Position numbers and translations under genes: made by a program. This document shows, piece after piece, positions 16,408 through 24,090 of a stretch of DNA of 64,000 nucleotides. Source of the DNA: a bacterium (GTDB taxonomy: Bacteria > Planctomycetota > UBA1135 > UBA2386); NCBI GenBank assembly GCA_024743115.1, contig JANSXC010000017.1:88942-152941 (forward strand). The letters run 5' to 3'. The notes beneath the pieces are model-generated. The model worked only from the letters and a program-made list of their open reading frames with translations. It did not search any database and was not told the DNA's origin. Numbering within the stretch: position 1 is the first letter of the stretch; each line of letters starts with the position of its first letter.

Positions 16408-17466
16408 ATGCCTTTCACCCCACCGAGGTGCCCGAACCGATCCTGTTCGGAGCACGAGAACCCCGGCCCCGAGTTCTTCTCCCGGCAGGGCTTCTACACG
16501 CCCAGGTGCCGAACCGAGCCAATCCCGAGGTTCCGCTGCCGCACCTGCCGTAGGGGCTTCTCGCGCCAAACGTTCCGGCAGGACTACCGCGATCGACGGC
16601 CTGACTGCAACGCTCCGCTCTTTCAGCTGATGGCGAGCGGACTCGGCTTTCGCCAGTCGGGGAGGGCGCTCGGCCTCGCGCCGAGTTCGGTCCAGTACAA
16701 GATGAGGAAGATCGCCCGAAACTGCCGTTGGCTCCAACGCACGTTTGCCCAGCGCCTACCGCCCAACCGCTGCTATATCCTCGACGAAGAAGAGTCCTAC
16801 GAATGCTCGTGGGTCCGACCGCTGACCGTCCCCATCATCATCGAGCGTGAATCCTGGTTCGTCGTCTCAGCAACGGCGGGACCGATCCGACGACTCGCGC
16901 CGCGGACCTCCAAGCGACGCAAGCGCCAGGACAAACACGAACTCAAGCACGGCAAGCGTAAGGATCGCAGTCGGCTGTGTGTCCGTGGCGTCCTGTCACG
17001 GCTCGCCAACACTGCCCGAGGGACGATCACTCTCCTGAGCGACGAGAAGTCCAGCTACCGAACCGCCGCGAGATCGATTCTCGGGGACCGGCTGAGGCAT
17101 GGAACGACCCCGGGATCCGCCGCACGCACGACAGCCAACCCGCTGTTCCCTATCAACGCAACGATCACCATGAGCCGCGACAACAACGGGCGACTGCGGC
17201 GAAAGTCCTGGCTGGCAAGCAAACGATCACGCCGGCTGCGCGCCCAGCTGCAGATCTTCATGGTGTACCGCAACTACGTGCGGCAACGATTCAACCGCGA
17301 TGCCGACCGCACCGTGTCCTCAGCTTCGTGGCTGGGCATCGTGCCGCGCGCCATGCGGATCTCCGAAGTGATGAGATGGCGGCAGGACTGGGGCAAACTC
17401 AGCCCGCACCCGCTGAGCTACTGCGCCGACAAGACGGTGGCAGAAGAGATCCCGGATAGCGTGTAA
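16408..17466 (+). CDS. IS1/IS1595-type transposase-like protein, orphan
   Basis: The 352-residue product starts at the ATG at 16408, preceded by GAGGAG. It opens with a zinc-ribbon-like segment (CPNRSCSEH and FRCRTCRRGF) and a helix-turn-helix (QSGRALGLAPSSVQYKM). The catalytic core reads as the IS1/IS1595 DDE type: first acidic site in CYILDEEESYE, second in LLSDEKSSY, and a final NPLFPIN...RLRRKSWLASKRSRRL block where those enzymes have the third site before an RRK(T/S)xxxSK motif. A C-terminal FMVYRNYVRQRFNRD is also family-like. No terminal inverted repeats or target duplications were found, so it may be immobile. It sits 178 bp from tRNA-Lys. Confidence 0.7.
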   Translation: MPFTPPRCPNRSCSEHENPGPEFFSRQGFYTPRCRTEPIPRFRCRTCRRGFSRQTFRQDYRDRRPDCNAPLFQLMASGLGFRQSGRALGLAPSSVQYKMRKIARNCRWLQRTFAQRLPPNRCYILDEEESYECSWVRPLTVPIIIERESWFVVSATAGPIRRLAPRTSKRRKRQDKHELKHGKRKDRSRLCVRGVLSRLANTARGTITLLSDEKSSYRTAARSILGDRLRHGTTPGSAARTTANPLFPINATITMSRDNNGRLRRKSWLASKRSRRLRAQLQIFMVYRNYVRQRFNRDADRTVSSASWLGIVPRAMRISEVMRWRQDWGKLSPHPLSYCADKTVAEEIPDSV

Positions 17467-17523
17467 CGACTCGAAGATCCGTGCCCCAGTTACCGCCTCC
17501 GCCAACCCCACCCAATCGACCAA

Positions 17524-18093
17524 CTACTCTTCCAGAATCTCTTTGCTCTTGGCCTGGAGTAGCTCGTCGAGCCGCTTGTCCGCAGCCTTCAACGCCTTGT
17601 CGATCTCGTCATGCGAATCCTTCAGCTGATCCTCGGTCAGCCCCCCGTCCTTCTTGAGCTGCTCGGCGTGCTTGTTGGCATCGCGGCGCTCGTTGCGTAG
17701 CGCCACGCGGTTCTGCTCGACGAGTTCCTTGACCTTGTGCACGAGCTTCTGGCGCTGCTCGCCCGAGAGCGGCGGCATGATCAGCCGCAGCAGCTTGCCA
17801 TCCGATTGCGGCGTGAGCCCGAGGTCCGACTTCAGCAGCGCACGCTCGATCTCCTTGATGACGGGCGGCGAGGCGTCGAACGGCTTGATCATGAGCTGCC
17901 GCGGCTCCGGAACCGAGATGTGGGCCACCTGGTTCAGCGGCGTCGGGGTGCCGTAGTAGTCGACGCGGACGGTGTCCACGAGCGCCGGCGAGGCCCGACC
18001 GGTGCGAATGCTCGAAAGCTGTTCGCGCAGATGCTTGACCGTCTTCTCGGTCTTCTCTTCGAGTTCGAGGAGGATCTCGGCGTAGGGTTCCAT
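17524..18093 (-). CDS. frr: Ribosome recycling factor
   Basis: The 189-residue product aligns along its length with RRF (185 in E. coli), with the tRNA-mimic three-helix domain (LSSIRTGRASPALVDTVRVDYYGTPTPLNQVA) and the closing KDSHDEIDKALKAADKRLDELLQAKSKEI helix. It splits post-termination ribosomes together with EF-G. It is the last gene of the conserved rpsB-tsf-pyrH-frr order and begins 97 bp after pyrH. Confidence 0.97.
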   Translation of the reverse strand: MEPYAEILLELEEKTEKTVKHLREQLSSIRTGRASPALVDTVRVDYYGTPTPLNQVAHISVPEPRQLMIKPFDASPPVIKEIERALLKSDLGLTPQSDGKLLRLIMPPLSGEQRQKLVHKVKELVEQNRVALRNERRDANKHAEQLKKDGGLTEDQLKDSHDEIDKALKAADKRLDELLQAKSKEILEE

Positions 18094-18190
18094 GGCCTCC
18101 GGATCCTACCCGCGGCCACCGCGCCAGCGCGAGCGCCCGCACGCGCAATCAATCAGCCGAAGACCGGCCGGAACGCCGCCGCCCCGCGCC

Positions 18191-18937
18191 CTACTCGGGC
18201 ATCAAGACCCAGGTGCCGATGTCGTCGCCGCGGACGGCACGCTCCATGTTGCCCTCTACGAACATGTCGAACACCATGATCGGCATGCGGTTCTCCATGC
18301 AGAGGGTGAAGGCGGTGCGATCCATGACCTTCAGGTCGCGTCGCAGCGCGTCCTGAAAAGTGAGCCGGTCGTAGCGCTCGGCGTTCGGATCGAGCTTGGG
18401 GTCGGCGCTGTAGACACCATCGACCTTGGTGGCCTTGAAGATCGCATCCACACCCAGCTCCGTCGCGCGCAACGCCGCAGCCGTGTCCGTCGTGAAGTAC
18501 GGGTTGCCGGTGCCGCCGGCGAGGATGACCGCGCGTCCCTTCTCCAGGTGGCGAACGGCGCGCCGCCGGATGTAGGGCTCCATCAGCGTCTTCATCTCGA
18601 CCGCGCAGGCGGCGCGAGTCTCGACACCTGCCCGCTCGAGGCCGTCCTGGAGGGCGAGCGCGTTGATCGCGGTCGCGAGCATCCCCATGTGGTCCGCCGT
18701 GGCGCGGTTGGTGCCCTGCTTGGCGAACTCAGCGCCCCGGAGCAGGTTGCCCCCCCCCACCACGACTGCGACCTCGACCCCGAGGCGTTGGACGCGTGCG
18801 ATCTGCGCCGCCACCTGAGCGACGACTTTCGGCGCGACCCCGCCGCCCTCATCGCCGAGGCTCTCGCCGCTGAGCTTGAGGAGGATGCGCTTGAGGGTGC
18901 GCGGAGGATGGATCGTCGGCGAAGGCGCGGCGCTCAT
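18191..18937 (-). CDS. pyrH: UMP kinase
   Basis: The 248-residue product is a typical bacterial UMP kinase of the amino-acid-kinase fold: RILLKLSGESLGD at the N terminus, VVVGGGNLLRG, the ADHMGMLATAINALALQD segment, GGTGNPYFTTDTAAALRA and the KATKVDGVYSADP nucleotide loop. It phosphorylates UMP to UDP for RNA, DNA and sugar nucleotide synthesis and is usually regulated by GTP and UTP. It lies 21 bp after tsf in the translation block. Confidence 0.97.
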   Translation of the reverse strand: MSAAPSPTIHPPRTLKRILLKLSGESLGDEGGGVAPKVVAQVAAQIARVQRLGVEVAVVVGGGNLLRGAEFAKQGTNRATADHMGMLATAINALALQDGLERAGVETRAACAVEMKTLMEPYIRRRAVRHLEKGRAVILAGGTGNPYFTTDTAAALRATELGVDAIFKATKVDGVYSADPKLDPNAERYDRLTFQDALRRDLKVMDRTAFTLCMENRMPIMVFDMFVEGNMERAVRGDDIGTWVLMPE

Positions 18938-18958
18938 TGAGGCCGCAGCCTACGGCCC

Positions 18959-19573
18959 CTAACCGCCGAGTTCCATGCGGTGGAACCGCCGGACCTGGAT
19001 GTTCTCGCCGATCTTGCCGACCAGCTCCTTGCGCACGTCCTCGACCTTGCGGGAATCAGTCTGGTTCTGCGGGTTGACGTAGCCGACCTCGGTCAGGCAC
19101 TTGTCTTCGAAGAACTTCCGCATGCGGCCCTCGACGGCCTTCTCGATAACCTCTTCGGGCTTGCCCTGCATCGACTCACGCGTCTGCTCGAGAACGAAAT
19201 TGCGCTCCTTCTCGACGGCAGCGGCGTCGACCGACTCGCGATCGAGGAACTCGGGCGCGTAGGCGACGACCGTCAGGCAGAGGTTCTTGCCGAACTCGTT
19301 GAACTCTTCGTTCATCGCCACGAAGTCGGTCTCGCAAACGACCTCGACGACCACCGCGATCTTGCCGTTGTGGTGGACGTAGCTGAACAGCTTGCCTTCC
19401 TTGACCTCGCGGTCGGAAGCCTTCGCGGCCGTGGCCATGCCCTTCTTGCGAAGCACGTCCTTGGCCTTGTCCATGTCGCCGCCCGTCTCCTTGAGCGCGG
19501 CCTTGCAGTCCATCATCGGCGCGCCGGTCATCTGGCGCAGTTTCATCACGGTCTTGGCGTCGATAGCGGTCAT
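18959..19573 (-). CDS. tsf: Elongation factor Ts
   Basis: The 204-residue product begins with the EF-Ts UBA-like domain (VMKLRQMTGAPMMDCKAALKETGGDMDKAKDVLRKKG) and contains the TDFVA motif that opens the nucleotide site of EF-Tu. It is shorter than the 283-residue E. coli protein and closer to the short Thermus form, having one core subdomain rather than two. It is 239 bp downstream of rpsB and 21 bp upstream of pyrH. Confidence 0.96.
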   Translation of the reverse strand: MTAIDAKTVMKLRQMTGAPMMDCKAALKETGGDMDKAKDVLRKKGMATAAKASDREVKEGKLFSYVHHNGKIAVVVEVVCETDFVAMNEEFNEFGKNLCLTVVAYAPEFLDRESVDAAAVEKERNFVLEQTRESMQGKPEEVIEKAVEGRMRKFFEDKCLTEVGYVNPQNQTDSRKVEDVRKELVGKIGENIQVRRFHRMELGG

Positions 19574-19812
19574 TGCATTCCGTTGGGTTCAGTCATCATT
19601 GGGAGCGGACGCGGCCCGACCAACCGATGCTGGCGAGCAGCGCCCATCATTCTGGAGGTGGCAAACCCGGCTCCGACCGGATTCGCGCGACTGGCCCGCC
19701 GTGAGCGGTGGCTCCAACGAGCCTCCCGCCCCACACGGGCCAACGTCGACTCGGGCCGACATCGACACCAGATGACGCCGACTCGGCCCCACGTCGAGGC
19801 GATACGCCGAAC

Positions 19813-20898
19813 CTACTCGCCCGAGCCCTCGGGCTTGGGCGCATCGGCAGGAGGTGCAGGCTCGGGCGCCGGCGCAGCCGGGGCCGGCGCGTCGGCAGCC
19901 GGAGCAGCGGCGTCAGTAGCCGGAGCGGCCGGGGCCGGGGCGTCGGCGGCAGGCGCCGCAGGCGCACCATCGGCGGGCTGCACGGTCGGCGCCGTGGCGG
20001 GACCGGCCTCCGGCACCTTGCCGACCGAGACCGAGTCCGCGTGACCACCGGCGAAGCGACCGCCACCTGGGCCACCGCGACGACCGCCACCACCGAAGCG
20101 GCCACCACCGCGACCACCACGACCATCGCGACCTTGCGACGCGCGGCCCGGGATCTGACGGCAGCGCACGTCGTCGGCAGCAGCCTTCTGCGCATCGCGC
20201 CGAGTCTGCTCGTCGCACGAGGCGGCGCCTTCGGCGATCGCGTCGGCGAGCCGCGCGAGCACGAGCTGCACCGAGCTCATGGCATCGTCGTTGGCGGGAA
20301 TCACGATGTCCGCCAGCGTCGGGTCACAATCGGTATCGAGCACACAGATGACGGGCACGTTCATCCGCTTGGCCTCGCGCATCGCGTTCTCCTCGCGGCG
20401 CGGGTCGATCACGACGAGGGCGCCCGGCAGACCGTAGAGATCGCGCACGCCTTCGAGGTTGCGGCGGATGCGCTTCATCTCGCGGCGCATCGTCGACTGG
20501 TCCTTCTTCTTGTACTTCTCGATCGCGCCGGTCGACTCGAGGTTCTCGAGCTCGACGAGGCGCGTCAGACGCTCGCGCACGGTCGAGAAGTTGGTCAGCG
20601 TCCCACCGATCCAACGCTCCGTCACCGAGGGCATGCTGCAGCGCTTCGACTCCGCCTCGACGACGGGGCGAATCTGCTTCTTGGTGCCGAGGAACATGAT
20701 CTGCGCGCCGGTCGCGGCGAGCTGGCGCAGGAAGTGCGTCGCGACGTAGAGCCCGCGGATCGTCTCCTCGAGATTGATCACGTGGATCTTGTGCCGCTTG
20801 CCGTGAATGTACGGCCTCATCTTCGGGTTCCAGCGGCTGGCCTGGTGGCCGTAGTGGACCCCGGCGTCGATCAATTCCTGTGCGGTTACTAGCGGCAC
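19813..20898 (-). CDS. rpsB: Ribosomal protein S2 with RGG and Ala/Pro C-terminal extension
   Basis: Residues 1-235 are a normal S2 (AGVHYGHQASRWNPKMRPYI, GTKKQ, RWIGGTLTNF, DPRREENAMREAKRMNVPVI, IPANDDA). I choose the GTG at 20898, preceded by AGGGAG, because S2 similarity begins a few residues later and the longer open frame upstream runs into promoter sequence. Residues about 252-286 are an RGG-type stretch (GRGGRGGGRFGGGGRRGG) and 297-357 an Ala/Pro/Asp-rich tail, over 100 residues beyond a standard S2. Both resemble disordered RNA-binding or spacer segments. The gene heads the rpsB-tsf-pyrH-frr block. Confidence 0.95.
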   Translation of the reverse strand: MPLVTAQELIDAGVHYGHQASRWNPKMRPYIHGKRHKIHVINLEETIRGLYVATHFLRQLAATGAQIMFLGTKKQIRPVVEAESKRCSMPSVTERWIGGTLTNFSTVRERLTRLVELENLESTGAIEKYKKKDQSTMRREMKRIRRNLEGVRDLYGLPGALVVIDPRREENAMREAKRMNVPVICVLDTDCDPTLADIVIPANDDAMSSVQLVLARLADAIAEGAASCDEQTRRDAQKAAADDVRCRQIPGRASQGRDGRGGRGGGRFGGGGRRGGPGGGRFAGGHADSVSVGKVPEAGPATAPTVQPADGAPAAPAADAPAPAAPATDAAAPAADAPAPAAPAPEPAPPADAPKPEGSGE

Positions 20899-20979
20899 TT
20901 GCGAACGGCTCCCTAGCCGCCGACACGCTGCCGGCGACCAAAAATCGAATAGGTTGGCTACTTGGTGGAGAAGGTCATC

Positions 20980-20997
20980 CGGACCTTTTCCGGTCCG
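20980..20997 (-). promoter_or_regulatory. Hairpin in the rpsB leader
   Basis: The transcript strand forms CGGACC-GGAAAA-GGTCCG, a 6-bp stem with a purine-rich loop, about 80 nt before the rpsB start. In several bacteria S2 represses its own leader; whether this hairpin plays that role is inference. Confidence 0.4.
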
Positions 20998-21011
20998 AGA
21001 TGGGGCGAAGG

Positions 21012-21039
21012 ATTCTAGTGAGCGTCTCCGGGCGGTCAA
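21012..21039 (-). promoter_or_regulatory. Sigma70-type promoter of the rpsB operon
   Basis: On the reverse strand TTGACC (21039-21034) and TAGAAT (21017-21012) are spaced by 16 bp, matching the housekeeping consensus at 5 of 6 positions each. This predicts a transcript start near 21005 and a leader of about 107 nt. The 353-bp divergent region up to the diguanylate cyclase gene holds no other convincing element. Confidence 0.7.
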
Positions 21040-21251
21040 GGTCGATCTGGAACCCGGAACAGCCCCGTGCTATGGTGTTGTTGGAAACAGAATTGGAGAA
21101 ATGTCGGGCGTGAGGGGGCGCCCACGGCTCGCGGAGGGGCCCGCACCACGGCAATCTTCCGCGCGCCCGGAAATCGCACAAATTGAGATTGGACCGCCCA
21201 AGCGCCAACTACCCATTTCCGGTCGGGGTCGCCTCCGCGCACAATAGCGGC

Positions 21252-22697
21252 ATGGTGACCCCCCCGGAGTCGCAGCCGCCAATGCCGGGCGATCAGCCTG
21301 CTGACCATTCGCCGGATGGCGATCAGCCGGTTGGGGGAGAAGTCCGGCCCGAGGCAGGCCCAACGTCGCGCGACCCCGGATCGCAGAGTCCGCCCGGATC
21401 GGATTCGGGACGGTCTACGGGTTCGGGTGAGTCGGCAGGTTCGGGGAGATCGGTGGGCTCGGGGAAGTCGGTGGGCTCGGGCCGATCGAATGCCGGCGAG
21501 CCACGGCGTGAATCCGACACGAACTCCGAGCAGGGCAGACCCGCTGGAACAAGGTCACGTGACGGCTCGAAGGCCGAGGCGAGCCAGACCTCGTTGCTGG
21601 TGATGAACCATAGTCGCGACGCGCTCGGCGACCTCTGCGATGCGCTCGCGCGCGCGGGTCACGGCGTCCATGTCGCCGACTCGCTCGCGCAGAGCCACCG
21701 CGTCGTGCAGTCCTCGCGCCCGGACCTCGTAATCCTCAATCCGCTGGTGCTCTGCTCGGGTGGCGTCGAACTCGAACTCATCGAGACGCTACAGCAGGAA
21801 GACGATCCGATCCCGCTCATCCTGATCGTCGACGACCTCGAAGCGCTCGCGGATGCCCGCCAGATGCGGATCACGTTCCGCGACTTCCTGCTCAAGCCGT
21901 TCGCCCCCGCCGAATGCGTGCACCGCGTCGAACTGGCGATCGCCAATCGCTCGCGCTTCCGCGGCCTGCATTCGCGGGCACGGATGCTCGAGAGCCAGGT
22001 GAGCATCGATTTCAAGACGGGACTCACGTCCGACCGCTACTTCCGCCGCATCCTCGATCTCGAATGGAAGCGAGCGCAACGCCACCAGAATCCGCTGTCA
22101 CTCCTGCTGATCGACGTCGACGACTTCAAGAGCGTCAACGACACGACCGAGTACGAGTTCGGCGACGAGGTGCTGCGACGGGTCGCCGACGCGCTCAAGG
22201 CCAACATCCGCGAGACGGACTTCGCGGCGCGGTTCGGCGGCGACGAGTTCTGCGTTCTCCTGCCGCAGACGAGCCCGGCCGAAGCGGTGCAGACCGCGCT
22301 GCGCATCTGCAGCCGTATCGCCAACACCGTGGTGCAGAGCGGTGGCTACGAACGCCAGGTCACCGTGTCGATCGGCATCGACAGCTACGACGGCCGTTCC
22401 CCGGGCAACGTCGACACCCTGCGTCGCAACGCCAACTATGCGCTGCAGGGCAGCAAACGCCGCGGCAAGAACCAGGTGTGGCTCTACAGCCAGAACCCAG
22501 GCAACCAGAATCCCGGCAGCCAGAATCGCGGCCACCGGAGCCCCGACGACCGGAGCCCCGACAACCGCAGCCGCGGCGACAGCCCAGGCGATGGCGCCGG
22601 TGACGACAACACCGGCGCGAGCCGCACCGGCCCGCACGCTGGCGATTCGACGGGCGGTTCGCCGTCGGCAGCCCGCACGTCCGAAGCGAGCGAATGA
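21252..22697 (+). CDS. Diguanylate cyclase with degenerate receiver domain
   Basis: The 481-residue product has a disordered Ser/Gly/Pro N terminus with four 18-bp-coded repeats, a receiver-like domain (about residues 115-235) and a GGDEF domain ending near residue 415. The GGDEF signature is intact (FGGDEFCVL) and RETD lies five residues before it, which is an inhibitory c-di-GMP site, so it is probably an active, product-inhibited synthase. In the receiver the phospho-acceptor position reads DLVILNPLV, Asn replacing Asp, while the LKPF lysine is kept, so control is unlikely to be by simple phosphorylation. The C-terminal 65 residues are repetitive. Its last four bases overlap the next start. 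Confidence 0.88.
   Translation: MVTPPESQPPMPGDQPADHSPDGDQPVGGEVRPEAGPTSRDPGSQSPPGSDSGRSTGSGESAGSGRSVGSGKSVGSGRSNAGEPRRESDTNSEQGRPAGTRSRDGSKAEASQTSLLVMNHSRDALGDLCDALARAGHGVHVADSLAQSHRVVQSSRPDLVILNPLVLCSGGVELELIETLQQEDDPIPLILIVDDLEALADARQMRITFRDFLLKPFAPAECVHRVELAIANRSRFRGLHSRARMLESQVSIDFKTGLTSDRYFRRILDLEWKRAQRHQNPLSLLLIDVDDFKSVNDTTEYEFGDEVLRRVADALKANIRETDFAARFGGDEFCVLLPQTSPAEAVQTALRICSRIANTVVQSGGYERQVTVSIGIDSYDGRSPGNVDTLRRNANYALQGSKRRGKNQVWLYSQNPGNQNPGSQNRGHRSPDDRSPDNRSRGDSPGDGAGDDNTGASRTGPHAGDSTGGSPSAARTSEASE
21420..21491. repeat. 18-bp tandem repeat, N terminus of the diguanylate cyclase
   Basis: Four 18-bp units (GGTTCGGGGAGATCGGTG type) encode a Ser/Gly-rich GSGxS repeat upstream of the receiver domain. 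Confidence 0.85.
22491..22580. repeat. 15-bp tandem repeat, C terminus of the diguanylate cyclase
   Basis: Six diverged 15-bp units, starting as CAGAATCCCGGCAGC and drifting to CGGAGCCCCGACGAC, encode QNPGN, QNPGS, QNRGH, RSPDD, RSPDN and RSRGD after the GGDEF domain. Confidence 0.85.
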
Positions 22698-24058
22698 GCG
22701 ACGCCAGCGGCATGCGGCTCGGCGCGATTACGCTTGCCGAGCTGCCGTGCCGCACCCGCCTGCCGTTTCGATTCGGTGCCGTAACCGTCACGGCGGCACC
22801 GTTGCTGCATTGCCGCGTCGAGATTGAAACGCGCTCGGGCTCACACGGAGTCGGCATGGCCGCCGATCTGCTGATGCCGCGCTGGTTCCGCAAGGACATC
22901 GAGCGTTCGGCCACGGCGGACCAGCAGGCGTTGCGCGCGAGCGTCGAACGGGCCGCAACGGCTTACCGCGCCGTGGATCACGGCAGCCCGTTCGACATCT
23001 GGGAACGAACGCAACACGAGCTCGTCGAATCCGAACCACCCGCGACTCCCGATCTGCTCGAACGCGGCTTCGGGATCGCGCTCATCGAGCGCGCGATGCT
23101 CGACGCAGCCTGCCGAGCCCACGACCTGCCGTTCCACACCGCACTGACGAATGGCGTTCTCGGCCGGACGTTCGCGCGCCCGACGCCGCCGCGGACGACG
23201 ATGGCGGTGCGGCACACCGTCGGCCGCCTCGACCCACTTCGCAGCAGTGGCCTCGCGCCCGCGGACCGACTCGACGACGGCATGCCGGTGGCGCTGGACG
23301 AAGTGTTGCGCCAACACGGCGTGCAGTGGCTCAAGGTCAAGATCGGTGGCGGCCACGACGCCGACGTCGCTCGACTGCTGGACCTCGCCGAGTTGCTCGA
23401 GGAGCTCGACCGCACCGACGTGCGCCTCACGCTCGACGGCAACGAACAGCTGCCGGACCTCGCGGCCCTGCGCGAACTCTGGGCGGCGACCGCAGTCGAA
23501 CGCCGCGGTCGCGACCTGCTCGAACGCGTGAGCTGGGTCGAACAACCGCTGCCGCGCAACCGCTTCCACGTCGCAATCACACCGGACGAATGGAGCGCCT
23601 GCCCGCTGCTGCTCGACGAAGCCGACTGCCAGCGCCGCACGTTCAAGACGGGCGACTACCAGGGGGTCTCGGTCAAGAACTGCAAGGGCGTGTTCCGCGC
23701 GCTGCTCAATGCCGAGTTCGCGGCGGCGCACCCGGGTCGATTCCAGAGCTCGGAAGACCTCACCAATCAGCCGGTGCTCTCGGTGCAGCAGGACCTCGTG
23801 ACCGCCAGCGTGCTCGACCTGCCCCACACCGAACGCAACGGCCACCACTACTTCCCGGGCCTCGACCACCTGCCAGAGGCTGTGGTCGAGCAGGCACTCG
23901 CCGATCATCCGGACCTCTACGAACGCACGGCGACGAGCGCGCGCCTGCGGATCGAGAACGGGCAGCTCTGCTGCAATTCGCTGCATGGCCCGGGCTACGG
24001 CTCATCGCAGGGCGTGATCGATACGCTCGATCGCGAACTGGACTGGCAGCCGCTCTGA
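22694..24058 (+). CDS. Enolase-superfamily enzyme (mandelate racemase/muconate lactonizing type)
   Basis: The 454-residue product has the capping and barrel domains of the enolase superfamily. Candidate metal ligands follow the usual order: Asp in LTLDGNEQ, Glu in SWVEQPLP and Asp/Glu in LLLDEADC; candidate base lysines are in QWLKVKIGGG and GVSVKNCKG. These enzymes abstract a proton alpha to a carboxylate. The length exceeds a typical MR/MLE protein by about 80 residues, mostly in the cap. ATG at 22694 overlaps the preceding TGA, so translation is probably coupled to the diguanylate cyclase. The substrate is not predictable. Confidence 0.8.
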   Translation: MSDASGMRLGAITLAELPCRTRLPFRFGAVTVTAAPLLHCRVEIETRSGSHGVGMAADLLMPRWFRKDIERSATADQQALRASVERAATAYRAVDHGSPFDIWERTQHELVESEPPATPDLLERGFGIALIERAMLDAACRAHDLPFHTALTNGVLGRTFARPTPPRTTMAVRHTVGRLDPLRSSGLAPADRLDDGMPVALDEVLRQHGVQWLKVKIGGGHDADVARLLDLAELLEELDRTDVRLTLDGNEQLPDLAALRELWAATAVERRGRDLLERVSWVEQPLPRNRFHVAITPDEWSACPLLLDEADCQRRTFKTGDYQGVSVKNCKGVFRALLNAEFAAAHPGRFQSSEDLTNQPVLSVQQDLVTASVLDLPHTERNGHHYFPGLDHLPEAVVEQALADHPDLYERTATSARLRIENGQLCCNSLHGPGYGSSQGVIDTLDRELDWQPL

Positions 24059-24090
24059 CGCACGGCGGCCGGCCCGCTATCCTGCCGGCC

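Noticed and set aside
16231..17523. Terminal inverted repeats or an attachment site duplicated from tRNA-Lys around the transposase-like gene
   Set aside because: No inverted pair of useful length flanks the gene, and no copy of the tRNA 3' end occurs nearby.
23326..24090. N-terminal extension of the large secreted protein into the enolase-like gene
   Set aside because: The extension is an alternate frame of the enolase-superfamily gene. The signal peptide at 24091 marks the real start.
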